The notes under the pieces were generated by a model. That model was not told the origin of the DNA. It worked only from the letters and a program-made list of their open reading frames with translations, and searched no databases. Made by a program: the position numbers and the translations under genes. Below are positions 24,205 to 35,163 of a stretch of 54,904 bases of DNA, piece by piece. Source of the stretch: Cylindrodendrum hubeiense (taxonomy: Eukaryota; Ascomycota; Sordariomycetes; Hypocreales; Nectriaceae); NCBI GenBank assembly GCA_014621425.1, contig JAANBB010000276.1:1-54904 (forward strand), in the 5' to 3' direction. Positions within the stretch are counted from its first letter, which is position 1. Each line of letters opens with the position of its first letter.

Positions 24205-25969
24205 CTAGAGCACCTCAAATTCGCTGTATTTGCGGAGGTATTGTGTGCCTCGGCGATATGGCTGCAACGCTTCATCGACAGTCGATAGCTTGTGTCGAAA
24301 AGCCTTGCCAACGAGCTGCCTGATCTTGGTAGAATCGTGGAAACTAGGATCGAATACTAGAAGGTTAACCTCACCGTCCATCTGTTTCTCGATGCCCACA
24401 ATTGTCAAAGAGTGCCCTTGAGAATAGTGTCAGTAATAGCGGATGTGAGGGGTTTCGTTTTATTACCTGGATGCTGAAGATAGATTGGTGGGAGTCCGGT
24501 GAGATGGATCCTTGCTTCTACATCTAGGACACCTCCCTGGAAGTATTGTTCGATGCCTTTGAGTAATAGTGACTTTGCTTTACCGCGCTCCTTGGACTTG
24601 AACGCCTGCACCGAGCACCTACAACAACCAGGGGTTAGTTCTCGAGGTTGTGCCTTTCCGTGGTGACAACCTACGGTATCGACAAGCTACAGAAGACTGC
24701 TTGAGCCTATAGACTGTTAGGTTTGTGCTGCTCAAGGCTGATGGAGGTTGTGAATGAATACCTCTGGTGTGCCTATGTACTTCCGAGTTCCCTTGACACC
24801 TCCAGTCTCTATACGACCTTGGGCGTTGAAGCCCATATCCCAAGCGTTCTCTATAAGATCCTGGATCTCGAAAATGGTTGGGAAGGTTGGGCCGAACAGG
24901 TCTGCTCCGGTTGATCTCGCCCCGATAATATGGGAGGTGAGCATTTGAATGTTCCTGTATCCGCAGAAACCACCTGCACGTAGTTGTCAGCAGTGTGCAA
25001 AGTGGGGATCCCTTTCTATGAGTATATTATATTCGTACCTTCTCGCCGCAACTTGGAGACATGTTGCACTTGCGGGTGACATAGATACGCGTACTGGGTG
25101 GAAGGACTCTGCTCAAGGAGCTGACCGAGCACTGGCATAACGCCTAGATTCGTGGCATAAGATTTAGTTGGCTGCGGAACAGAGGTGGAGGTGTAAGAGT
25201 CTTACCATCGTTAATAACCTGGCCCTCTTGTTGCAGAAGCTCTATAAGCCATGGAGGCATCTGATTCTCGTGTGCGAACCTACCAAGCTCGGATTTCTAT
25301 GCACCATGCCGTTAGCTATTGGGGGTTTTCTTTTGGAGGGAGTCGAAGACACGGACCCCTAGCCGAGCAATCTGTCGGCCTTGTTCCCTCTGGTGGGCCG
25401 GATGAGTGGGCCCTGTGTGATCTGAAGCATTACTTTCAGAGTTCTGGTCACTCGAGGATGGCTCCGTTGTGGAAAGTTTCTTTGTCTTGTGGCGAGTGCG
25501 ATGACTGGTGTCTTGACTGTGTCGTGACTTTTGACCCCCAAAAAGGGCCTTCCAGGCCTGAATAGCGCTTCCTTGCTTCTCCCGCCGCTTCCTGTGCGTT
25601 TCATCTCTTACGGTCTTGTCGGGCGCCGCCACAGCAGTTGCGGGACTTGCAGATAGTTGTTCCGAGGCGTCCGCCACGTCGTCCTTGGCCTCGAGATCAT
25701 GAAGTTCGAGATGATATGCCAGCTCGTCCTGAGTAACAATTTCACCGCAGCCGTCCTGTGGACATGGAACTGGATCCTCGGCGACGGCGAAGGGGGACTG
25801 GCCATCGGGATGACGCGTTTCGATGTGCTACAGAGATCTCAGTTAGCGGGATGCTCCCGCGAGGGCGTGTCTCACGGAGGCTTATGCGCACTAAGAGAAG
25901 CTCATAGTCTCCTTCGCTAGGCTTGAAGCCGCAGAAGGGGCACTTAGGAATTGGCTCAGAGTTGGCCAT
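24205..25969 (-). CDS. ZUP1: Zup1/Mug105-type deubiquitinase, peptidase family C78
   Basis: Eight exons (25892-25969, 25357-25827, 25206-25296, 25039-25143, 24762-24973, 24675-24706, 24467-24618, 24205-24416) join to 450 aa. The first C2H2 zinc finger starts CPFCGFKPSEG and finishes HIETRH, which fixes the first donor at GTGCGC. A second finger, CPQDGCGEIV to HLELH, follows. Residues about 90-190 are low-complexity and basic. The C-terminal domain carries the catalytic Cys in GGFCGYRNIQMLTSHI, the His in HPGHSLTIVGIE and an Asp in LLVFDPSFHDS. ZUFSP/ZUP1 in animals and Mug105 in fission yeast cleave K63-linked ubiquitin chains and act in genome maintenance; UFM1 activity was suggested first but is not their main one. 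The last intron again uses an AAG acceptor. Confidence 0.9.
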
Positions 25970-27128
25970 GGCAGATAGGAAGTTGGGATATCTCTCAGGG
26001 CTTTCGCACGCTAGCTATTTAGGCGCAGTATGGGAAGAAGAGATACGAAATAGGACGGGAGGCAAGGAGTGAGACACAAAGTATGTAAGGCAAGAATAGC
26101 GACCGAGTTGGTTTATCTGGGGGGAAAATCGGTGGAAAGTAGGATAAAGAGAGGACCAAGGACCTGAAGCCTGATGGTTGATGTGATGGTGAGACGGGTG
26201 ACTTGCGGCTTAGACGCCTGCGCACGTACACCCACCTACGTCGGTAAAAAGAAATGAAAATTAGACGATGAAGCTGGAACTGTGCATGAAAACCAAACGC
26301 CTCATCCACTTTCATTCCCCTTTAGGAAACCACGTACTTTTAATACGTGTTCCCAGGTAAGGCAGATTGGCAGGAAGCGAGAGGTACTATCCACCTGCGG
26401 GCCAGCAGCCGCTGCCGAACCGTGGTCTCGGCTCCCATGCAACTAGCGGGGTGTATGATACGTTGTAACGATGTCCACCGTACCTATCGAGGTAGCCACT
26501 GAGCCGCCGATTACGGTACCGGCCGCTGAAATGGGTTAGGTCCGGCAGCTTGTGCATTCACATGATGATCCTATCTTTGCAGGAGTGGTCAGGGCGTGGT
26601 CTATTTGGGTGCGTGCTGGAACATCCTTATTCGACCGCTCACGAATATTACCCGGCCCGAGTTGGTTATGTTCCCGCAGTCTAGAGAGACCAATCGAGCG
26701 GGAACGGGCCGTGGCAAGTGAGTGGATATGCCAGAGTAACTATTCCTGTGTCAGTACGAGCAAGGGACTGCAGTGATGGGTTGGTGATGGTGATGCCTTT
26801 CGGCGGGACATGCCGAAGTGAGTCAGAAGATCAGGTTGCGGTTGCAAGTCAAAACGTATATTCTAGGTGATAGGCAAGGTGGAAAGTCGGTAAGTACTCC
26901 AGACAAACAAAACAGATTAATTATCATCCTGCGCCGGTGAGCGAGACCGTCCATGTGCCCATCACTACTCTTTTGGGCGACGACTCTCCAGCAATGTGCC
27001 CCGACCCTGTGAATGCCCGGGTGCTGTGGTGGCTTTGAGCCTCAACCACGAGGGGTAAAGAACCCCGGTGGGAGTCGTGGTGATCTGGTGGCTTGGTAGC
27101 CCGTTGACCCAATGATCCGTTGTTGGTT
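25970..27128. other. Intergenic region, ZUP1 promoter and RHEB 3' flank
   Basis: This 1.16-kb region lies between two minus-strand genes. It should contain the ZUP1 promoter near 26000-26400 and the RHEB 3' untranslated region near 26930-27128. A GGTACC word is at about 26514. No coding frame is convincing. Confidence 0.55.
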
Positions 27129-27883
27129 CTACATGAGATGGCAATTGCCCTTTTCTGGGGCCTCGCCGGGGTTCTGCGACTTCTCGATCTGAGCAATCAG
27201 CAGCTCAAAAGCCTTGCTGACGTTTTCGTTATATCGTGCACTCGCCTCGGTCCAGCCGCACTGTATCTTTTCAGACACCTTCTGGCCATCCTCCGGGGTG
27301 ACCTGGCGCTGCTCGGGACGGAGATCGCTCTTGTTGCCGACAATGACAATGGGGACTGACTCGGTACCCTTTGGAGGCGAAGATGCTCACGGTCAGCAAC
27401 GATGTCCTTCGATGGAGTTTGGGTGACGGGAAGCACTCACCAGGTGGCTTAGAATCTTTTCGCGGATGACTTGCACCATCTCAAACGAGGGCAGCGAGGA
27501 CACTGAATACACGAGCATGTATCCATGGATGCCGATGAAGTGCTTCGAGTTGAGGATGCTGTACTCGTCCTGCCCAGCCGTGTCGACAATCTCCGTTGCG
27601 AAGTCCTGTCCCTTGTACCGGATTGTCTTGCTAAACGTGTTCTCGATTGTCGGATAGTAACTGTCGACGAAGTGTCCGTCTACGAAGCGCACCGCCAAGG
27701 ACGATTTGCCTATTGCGAGTCAACTTCCAGTCTTGGTGACACGCACGTCGGTCACCACGTCCTCGTCCATGCCCACCGTCACATGTCTTGCATCTTTAGG
27801 GCGGTTGTGTGCGTCGGAAAGGGAAACGTACCAACAGACCGGCTGCCGACAATGGCTATCTTTCTCTGCTTAGGGGACGGCAT
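27129..27883 (-). CDS. RHB1: Rheb-type small GTPase
   Basis: Exons 27832-27883, 27441-27709 and 27129-27368 give 186 aa. G1 is GSRSVGKSS, rebuilt across the first intron. G2 is YYPTIENTFSK, G3 is DTAGQDEYSIL (the Rheb form of the switch II motif), G4 is NKSDL and G5 is EASARYNENV. The protein ends CHLM, a CaaX box for prenylation and hence attachment to endomembranes. Rheb-GTP activates TOR complex 1 in many eukaryotes and controls arginine/lysine uptake in yeasts; TSC1/2-type GAPs act on it where present. The Arg of GSRSVG in place of a Ras Gly is a Rheb signature. The ATG at 27883 is the first in frame and is supported by the short first exon ending inside the P-loop, a common fungal arrangement. 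Confidence 0.95.
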
Positions 27884-28761
27884 TGTGCTCTTTGGGGGAC
27901 TGCGATGGCGCCGCCACAGCAGTGGAACGAAGGGAGACGCGGGTAAAGATGCTTCGACGAGTGTGTCGGGAAGTGTGTCGAGACGGAGGGACAATTCGGG
28001 GGATGGCTCAGGTCTGCAGACGGCAAACACGACGGGCAATACGTGTGCCGCGGTGCGTATGCGGTATCCCGTAAGCTATAAGCTGTATGTTGTGTACGGG
28101 ATGCGGGATGCGGGATGCGGTATGCTGTATGCCGTGGAGGTACTGTCTGACGTCTGCCGTATTGCTGGCGCTGGTGCTGATGCTAGGTGCAGCGGGCAGC
28201 GGGCGTCAGTAAAGAGCCATGTGCAACTCGGGATTGCCTTTCGCCCCCACCGGGTCCCCTCCATTGCCCCCCTCTCCCCTCCTTCCCTCCCTCCTCCCCT
28301 TGCATCATGACCTTGCGCCTGGTTCCTAAACCGTCCAGGGTGCTTGGTGGCGCTGCCCCGCCACCGTCGATGCCTACGGTATGTATATAAGCATACGGGC
28401 TCCGCCGGCGAGGCGTGGCCCGTGAGCCGGTATGCGTCTACTCGAGCGGACGGGTTTCTAGAAGGGGCTAGACGGAAGCTTTGGGTCCTCCATGTCGCTG
28501 GTGAAGCCCGCCTCGTGGCGACTTATTGGTTTGTTGGGCTAGGACACTTGGAGATGTGTGTCACTTGTTCACCGTCTTCTCATACCACCCGACCATTCGT
28601 AAAGTAGGTAGGAGCGGTGCTATCGACCCTCGTCTCCCAACGGATCCATTACCCGGTAAAACAGCTCAAAGGGACACACCAGTGGTCATTGTCAGCAGGC
28701 TCTGACGACATCCGTTAAAGTATCAAGCCAGCATATGATTCTATTCTATGTCTTCTGTCAC
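27884..28761. other. Intergenic region, RHEB promoter and WAPL 3' flank
   Basis: This 0.88-kb region between minus-strand genes contains a short tandem array of the GGGATGC type at about 28098-28135 and a C/T-rich tract at 28245-28305. An open frame of 261 codons at 27525-28310 on the plus strand is antisense to RHEB and shows no domain, so it is not called. Confidence 0.5.
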
Positions 28762-31191
28762 TCACCCCGGCATCCGCCGCACCCGCTGGAGCTCATTCAC
28801 TAAACCCTCCAGCTCGTGCACCTTACTATCCACAGATCTGTACATACCAATGAACTCTTGAATCGACCCGATCAGGCCCGAGACTCCTTCACCACCCGTC
28901 CGGTCAGCCAAGCGCCGCCGGACCGACCCTACTAGGGACAGATACCCAAGGAGCACGGCGAGATACCCAACCGCCACGCTGAGCTGTGATTTTTCCACCG
29001 AATCGGCCTGCAGTCTTGGTTAGCGTATGCACCGTCATTGTGCTTGTATGGGTATTCTATCTCCTACCTCACTTGTCGAAGCCTTGTTTTGCACGTAGAG
29101 AGCTACTAAGCTCTCTAGAGACCCGCCGTCAACGTTCTCTCGCGCGGGCGGACAATGCTCTAGGATGTTGATCATGACACCCAGTATCAGCAGCAACCCA
29201 TCATACGACTCGGCCCGTAGACTTCGGTTGCTGACCGCCTCCTGCGCCGACTTGAATCCCGCACAGATACGACTTGAGAGTCTTGAGAGTAAGGTTTTGT
29301 TATTGAGCCCCGCCGCTCCCTGGGCTGTGTTTGACGTATTAATGGTGAGCTTGATGATTGTGGACTGGAGATCAGTCGGCTTCTCCGACCATTCCTGGAG
29401 AGTATTTGATAGGAACCGCGCAATCTTGGGCGTCTGCTGCAGGATCCAGGAGACCTCATCGTCGCCATCCATTGTCAGTGTAGATTGCGTCTCCAGAATT
29501 GACACCACAAGAGCGAAAACGGCGTCTTGAGATGAATCGTCATCTGTGTAATAGTCCATGATGCTAGTGAGGTCCTTTTCCGTGTCCTTGATTACCCCTG
29601 CGGAATATCCTGGGTCCACGCGTTGACACAAAATGTTTAACAACTGAAGAGCAAGAGTTTGTGGGGAGAGCTCCTCAAGACGCCGGCCTTGCCAAATGTC
29701 CATGCGCATCATGGTTTTCTTCACTTCGCCCAGTGACCTCTTGCTGGCTCCTGAGAGCCTCATCTTCTTCTGAGAGGCCAACGCGTCTATGTCCTCGGGG
29801 ACACGGAGAAGGCGGCCCAACATCTTCCCAAGCCCATCCTCAGCTAGCTGACGGAGGAGATGTGCAGCAGGGTTAAAGGTCAAAAATGTGATGAGTATAG
29901 ATGTCAGTGCGAAGCCACTGACTACATCCTCTTCTTGGCCAATGTTTATTGCTACTTTGTCGCGGGTGGCATGGTCGCGGAATTGGCTGATAAAGTCTTT
30001 GCGCTGCAACTTTTGGGCTAACTCGAGCAGCGCGTTCCTCCGCATGGACGAGGGGCCACTGGTTGGAGTTCCAATCCTAGCAAGGAGATCTTCCATCTCG
30101 TCGGCAAATCGGTTGTTTGCCCCGGCTCGCCGCAGCTCGTGAACGCTCTTGATGGCAGGTCGAACATCTCCATCAAGATCAACATCGTCGTCACCGAATG
30201 AAAAAGGATCGGGCTGGGAAAGCGCCGGGGGAGTGGCTAACAGTGCATCTAAATCATCCTCGCAGCTGCCCATCCCAGAATCGACCGTTTTTTGGGAGTC
30301 GTTGAGGATGGTTCGGGTCTGGCCATAGGTGTACTTGACCCTCTTGCCTTGTAAAATCACGCCTGGGCGGGCCTTTGGCCGCGAAATGGAATCGTCTCGA
30401 GCCAGAGCTGCGGGCTGTTGCGAGGGAGTTGCCGGTCCACTAAAGAGAGACGATCGTGTTAGACCTTCATCTTCTAGAGATGATTCAGACTCTGGGCTAT
30501 TAGATCTCTGGGCGGCGAGAGCGTCAATCAAACGAGGGCGACGAGTTTGAGAGCTTGTTCCACGATCTCCATGGCTTTTTATGCTCGGTGCAGTGCCCAA
30601 GCGAGCTTTGGTGCTTGATGTATCTGTTGCGACAGCATCGGGAGGGCGGGTTCGGTTTTCCGTATTCCTCGGCCCGTCCTTGTTGATGGTTGAACGTCGT
30701 TGAGGCTCAGAGCTACTGCTAGCGCCGCTCTTCAAGTGTCCGACTGGCCGAGGTCGCGGCGATGGTGGAGGAGGTTTAGATAGCTTTTGAGACGCGGACA
30801 CTGCCAAATTGTCGTGCGCTGCGTCGGATGGGACGACCTGAGGGCGCTTCCGTTTTCGCGAGATCGCGTCGTCCCGAGACTCTGGTTTCTGCTCTTGTCT
30901 AGGGGCTGTTCGATCACGGCTCTGCTGGAGGCTCGAACGGTTTCCGATGGATGGTTTCGGCGATGGATCGGAAGGCGGCGCTGGGCCACGTGGTTTTGGT
31001 GGCTTTGTGATGTCCTCGACGACCGCGGTGGTGGTAGCGGCTGGTGGGCGGTCGGAGGATGAAACGTTGGATTCGTTGGCTCGCAGTGGGATTGGGTCGC
31101 GTAGATGTCGCTTACGCGATGCCTTTCCGTATGTGACGAGCTTCTTCTGCGTAGGCATGGTTGAGCCAGTTCGTGATGCCATCGCGACCAT
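28762..31191 (-). CDS. WPL1: Wapl-type cohesin release factor
   Basis: Two exons (29068-31191 and 28762-29007, intron of 60 nt) give 789 aa. The N-terminal half is disordered, rich in Pro, Ser and Arg, with basic clusters. The C-terminal half (about 350-789) is a helical repeat matching the fungal WAPL domain, with RFADEMEDLLARIG at its start, VVSILETQSTL in the middle and KSQLSVAVGYLAVLLGYL near the end. Wapl, with Pds5, opens the Smc3-Scc1 gate and releases cohesin from chromatin. The motif MPTQKKLVTYGK at 31158 resembles the conserved N-terminus of fungal orthologs. That Met, or the one at 31182, may be the true start; the frame is open to 31191. The gene is divergent from FUR1. Confidence 0.85.
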
Positions 31192-32093
31192 GCCCTTTGA
31201 GATGCCGACGACCGGATGCCAGGTCTAGTCCATACACAGGTTCAGAGGATAGGCCAAGGGAGTGTTGTTAAACCGTGGTCGATAATGGGAAATAACCAAA
31301 GCCTAGATGATGTGTGGTGATCAATTCGATGGGCGATGGAGGTTGAGGCTTTGATGGCGGCGACGCTCGCAGGTGGCTGGCTCGTGTCAGATCAAGCGAC
31401 GAATTCGCGGTTGATGTTGCGTGCGGCTCTGGCACCAACCAGAGTTACAGTGCCTGCCCGGCGACAAGCTGCAGCAAGCCCCACTAACAGTTGCTGGCTA
31501 AGGCTTCTGTGCGCTTTGATAGTGCAACCTATCCACACCCTAACGGTGAGCTAGGTACAACCACTCACTAAATGAAACATCCCGGTACCGACCTTAGGTA
31601 TGGATAGCTGGTAGGTACCGTGGTACCTCTCTAAGTAAGGGAGGTCCACCGTACGTCGCAAGAGGCGGAGTCTCCCATCTCGTCGCCGAGGTGGTCTGTC
31701 CTATCCTGCGTTATCAGTGGAATGCGCGGTTGACTCCGGTGCCTTAGTGACTGCTGCCCCCGCGCTGCAGTGTCCCTCCCACCCCCGTTTCACGCATATG
31801 CATGGGCCTCGATAAAGACGAGAGAGATCTAGCTGAAGCTCGAAGCTTGCTGTCAAGGCTTATGCTCATGTTGATGCTGATTCTCCTCTCTCCCCACAGC
31901 CTCCATTTCTTACTATTCTGCGGGGGACGTGTTGACAACTTTTTGCTCTTCTGCCCTAAACTTGGCGTTCGAAATCCCATCTAGGACCTTGCTATTGCCA
32001 CATCGCCATCGTGAAGGCCCTCCCTCCCCTACCCCTCCGCTCTGCAACCACACGTGCCGTCTGCATCATTGGGCTCATACTCTGCTCGCCACC
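31192..32093. other. Divergent promoter region WPL1 / FUR1
   Basis: This 0.9-kb bidirectional spacer has a cluster of GGTACC and TAGGTA-type words at about 31585-31635, then C/T-rich leader sequence before FUR1. No coding frame is convincing. Confidence 0.6.
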
Positions 32094-33088
32094 ATGACGG
32101 ACAAGACGACTTCCCAAGCACCGCCCAAGCAATCTGTCGGGCCAGAATACCGCGCGCAGAACCAGAAGCCCAGTGCCACTGTCTCCGTTGACGTCGCTTT
32201 GGAAAATGTCCATGTACTGCCCCAGACCCCTCAGCTCATCGCTCTCTTGTCGTAGGTTTCCCGCCGTCGCCCGGCATCTACCTCGTCGCATGCTGAGTAC
32301 TGGTTCTAGGATGATCCGAAGCAAGACCACGGACCGAGCAGACTTCATTTTCTACTCCAATCGAATCATTCGCTTGCTGGTGGAGGAGGGCCTCAACCAT
32401 CTGCCCGTCATCGAGCACACCGTCACTACTCCAGTAGGCCGGACGTACAATGGCCTCATGTTCCAGGGCAAGATTTGCGGCGTATCTATCATGCGAGCTG
32501 GCGAGGCTATGGAACAAGGCCTTCGCGACTGCTGCCGTTCCGTTCGTATTGGTAAGATCCTAATCCAGCGCGATGAGGAGACATCACAGCCCAAATTGTT
32601 CTACGACAAGCTTCCCGAGGACATTGCCGATCGATGGGTGCTTCTCCTGGACCCAATGTTTGCTACAGGTATGAGCCCCCAAAAAAGAACCCCCCCAATT
32701 GTTCCATTGTCCATCTCCCACGTCAGCCTGGCAGTCTATTCTAATCCTAAGTCGTAGGTGGATCCGCCACCATGGCAGTCGAGGTTCTAAAGTCTCGGGG
32801 TGTGCCCGAGGATCATATTCTTTTCCTCAACCTCATTGCTAGCCCAGAAGGTGTCAGGGCCTTCTCCGCCAAGTTCCCCCGCTTGAGGGTTGTCACTTCC
32901 TTCATCGACCAGGTACGTCAATTTTCTTTCTCATGGCATCTCTGTTTACCTGTTGACTAACCGACAACAACAGGGCTTGGACGAAAAGAAGTATGGGAAC
33001 CCTGTCCCATTGACGCGCATGCTGACCTTTCGGCAGTTACATAGTTCCGGGCCTTGGAGACTTTGGGGACAGGTTTTACACCATCTGA
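32094..33088 (+). CDS. FUR1: Uracil phosphoribosyltransferase
   Basis: Five exons (32094-32251, 32310-32668, 32758-32912, 32974-32990, 33037-33088) encode 246 aa. The enzyme makes UMP from uracil and PRPP. The PRPP loop reads VLLLDPMFATGGSATMA, rebuilt across the intron at 32669-32757. The uracil-binding C-terminus reads YIVPGLGDFGDRFYTI, rebuilt across the intron at 32991-33036. VTTPVGRTYNGL and ICGVSIMRAGEAME are also typical. The fourth exon is only 17 nt. Besides salvage, the same activity (URC6 in Lachancea kluyveri) is needed for the URC route of uracil catabolism, notable because a Urc1-like gene lies 2 kb downstream. It converges on ELF1 with 117 bp between stops. Confidence 0.96.
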
Positions 33089-33205
33089 TGCAGAAACGGT
33101 CGCGACGGTCAAGTCCTTATCCATTTCGAGAAGGATTAGGGGCGCATTGTCGAGTATCGGTTGAAACAAGCATTGGATTTGAAGCAGGGCAGTTCGGAGC
33201 AACGT

Positions 33206-33779
33206 TCAATATTCATCGTCATCTGCCACAAGTCCATCGCCATCATATGACCGTCTATCGTCGTCGTCGTTGTCGTTAACCGCCGACCGGCCGCCCGCCG
33301 CCCGTCCGGACCCGGCTGTTCGAGAGGCGCCACCATAGCCAGCCTCCGTGTTGTCCTCCTTGGCCACAGCATCTAGTGAAAACTGTCAGTGCCTAAATCT
33401 ATGCGCAGGAAGTAGTAAGTCGCGGGCCATACCAGCTGCATCAACCCACTCGCCGTAAACATCCACAGCAGCGGACAGATCTAGTAATGTGTCAGTTGGA
33501 ACGAAATGCGCCGAAGGATTGAGATGGGGTGTGTCGCACAGTTGACGGCGCACTGGAATTTTTGTCCACAGATGCGGCAGTCTAGCTGCCCCACGCCAGC
33601 CTTCTTGTCAAGTTTGACCGTAACGGACTTCTCGTGGTTGCAGAAGAGGCAGGTAAATGTGGTCGGTAACGGATCGGCCTGCGATCGCAAAGCGTGAGTG
33701 TGAGTGCGCAAGGGGTACGGACACTTTAACCAACCCTCTTCGGGCCCATAGGCTTTGAGGATGACTTGCGCTTGCCCAT
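33206..33779 (-). CDS. ELF1: Transcription elongation factor Elf1 (ELOF1 homolog)
   Basis: Four exons (33735-33779, 33540-33678, 33433-33480, 33206-33372) sum to 132 aa. The basic N-terminus MGKRKSSSKPMGPK is followed by a four-Cys zinc ribbon: TFTCLFCNHEKSVTV and LDCRICGQKFQCAVNY give two CxxC pairs. YGEWVDAAD follows, then an extension that is Gly/Arg-rich and ends in an Asp-rich tail. Elf1 binds elongating RNA polymerase II with Spt4/5, promotes passage through nucleosomes and helps transcription-coupled repair. The fungal-specific acidic tail is longer than in animals, where the protein stops soon after the zinc ribbon. The ATG context is good. Confidence 0.95.
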
Positions 33780-35163
33780 GGTGACGTCGGCAGATCGATG
33801 TGCCCCAAATCGAAGAAAAGCTACGATGTCGTGCTGATGTGAAGCTTTGGCTGCCAGGCGAACGAACACGCGCCAGGGTGGTGGGCCTTATCTTATCAGC
33901 ATGCCGCTTTTCAGTGCACGTGCTCACTGCCGCCGTGCAACCCTTCACTGGGTGGTAAGTACCTTCCTCAGGTTCTTTGTACCGCTCGCAGTTGCACTCG
34001 TTAGTGTATGCATTAACCGGGGGAGGCGCCGAGCCCCGTCCCGCCGACGGCGAGCTCCGAGGTACCTTCTCCCTACCGCGCCCCGCTCCGACCGATGCGG
34101 GCTTGGAACTAACAACAGCTCCAGACGTGCACCTGGGCAGCTGATCTGAATATGGATGGACTACGACAGAATAGGGGCGCCGTAGACTTCGGTTCAGTGT
34201 CTAAAACGGGGAACCCGGAATTCCAAGGTAAACCTTGTTCGAGAAGAGCTGAAGAAACAATCGAAGGCGGCGGTTGAGGATTCGCTGCCTGCTGGGTTTT
34301 GAGTGAGCAAGGGATGGGAGTTATCCCAACAAAGACGCCGTCGCACATGTCCATCCTCCAAACTGCAGCACTCAGTACTGAGATAAGGCCTAAAATCGGC
34401 CCCAAGCATACTGCAGGGGACCGCGATTTGGCGGGGTAGCTCCGCCTGTAGTGGGGGCAAGGCTTAGGAGTTCAGGATCCCGCCTTTCCGGTTATCATGT
34501 GGTCCTTATCGTGCCTCGCGAGGTTCTTGGCATGTAGAGAAAGGTAGATCCTTTAATGGGATACTTAAAATTTTGTCCTATTAGTCGACCCTAGGAGCTT
34601 CCATACTGTCCAAGATTAGGACGCCGCCTGGTGACTAGGAATAGGGTCTTCGTACCTAATTAAATGGGAGCAGGCTTGCCAGTGATGCAGGCTGGTACCG
34701 CTTAGCAACTATCGGGGCCAAGCGTAGTACATCAAGGATTTATTGTAATGGTACTGAGACATACATTTGGTAGGCGACGACTGGCCCCGGCAAGAGAGCT
34801 CTCCACGGTCAGGATTAGGTCGGTGTGCGTTCCCGCGTGATACGTGACGTAGATTAGTGAGGTGAAGGCTGGTTTCGGGGAATGGTAGGTACCTTAGGGT
34901 ACGGCCTCCTCAAATCGTCGACCGCTCTTCTTGTCACCTCTTTCCCATTTTCTTGCTTTTCTCCTCCGTCCTTTCTCTCTCTCCTTTCTAAATCATCTTC
35001 TCGTCTCATCTGTTGGTCAACTGTCAAGCACCGTGGGCCATTTACTTCCCTGCATCCACAGCATTGACTTGATCAGTCTACCTCAAAACACTCCTCTGCC
35101 TTCTCACAGCTCACCGTGAACAGCCTCCTACCACCGGTTCAATACGGCCAGTTACTCCTCGCT
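33780..35163. other. Divergent intergenic region ELF1 / URC1
   Basis: This 1.38-kb region lies between divergent genes and holds four GATA-factor motifs (listed separately). An AGGTACC word is at about 34060 and a GTAGGTACCTTA word at about 34885. Small open frames at 34109-34460 (minus) have no domain. The last 230 bp before URC1 are C/T-rich, consistent with a leader. Confidence 0.55.
33888..33898 (-). promoter_or_regulatory. Paired GATA-factor motifs
   Basis: Two overlapping copies of the AreA/NIT2-type core HGATAR occur back to back on the minus strand (TGATAAGATAA). Further single copies are at 34381-34386 (plus, AGATAA) and 34506-34511 (minus, CGATAA). All lie between ELF1 and URC1. 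A tandem pair is the arrangement AreA-type factors prefer; nitrogen control of URC1 is inference. Confidence 0.35.

Noticed and set aside
27525..28310. 261-codon open frame antisense to RHEB
   Set aside because: It overlaps the RHEB exon and promoter, is low in recognisable features and contradicts a clear Rheb gene.
35116..35163. Upstream extension of URC1
   Set aside because: The extension begins at GTG; the first ATG in frame is 35164 after a C/T-rich leader.
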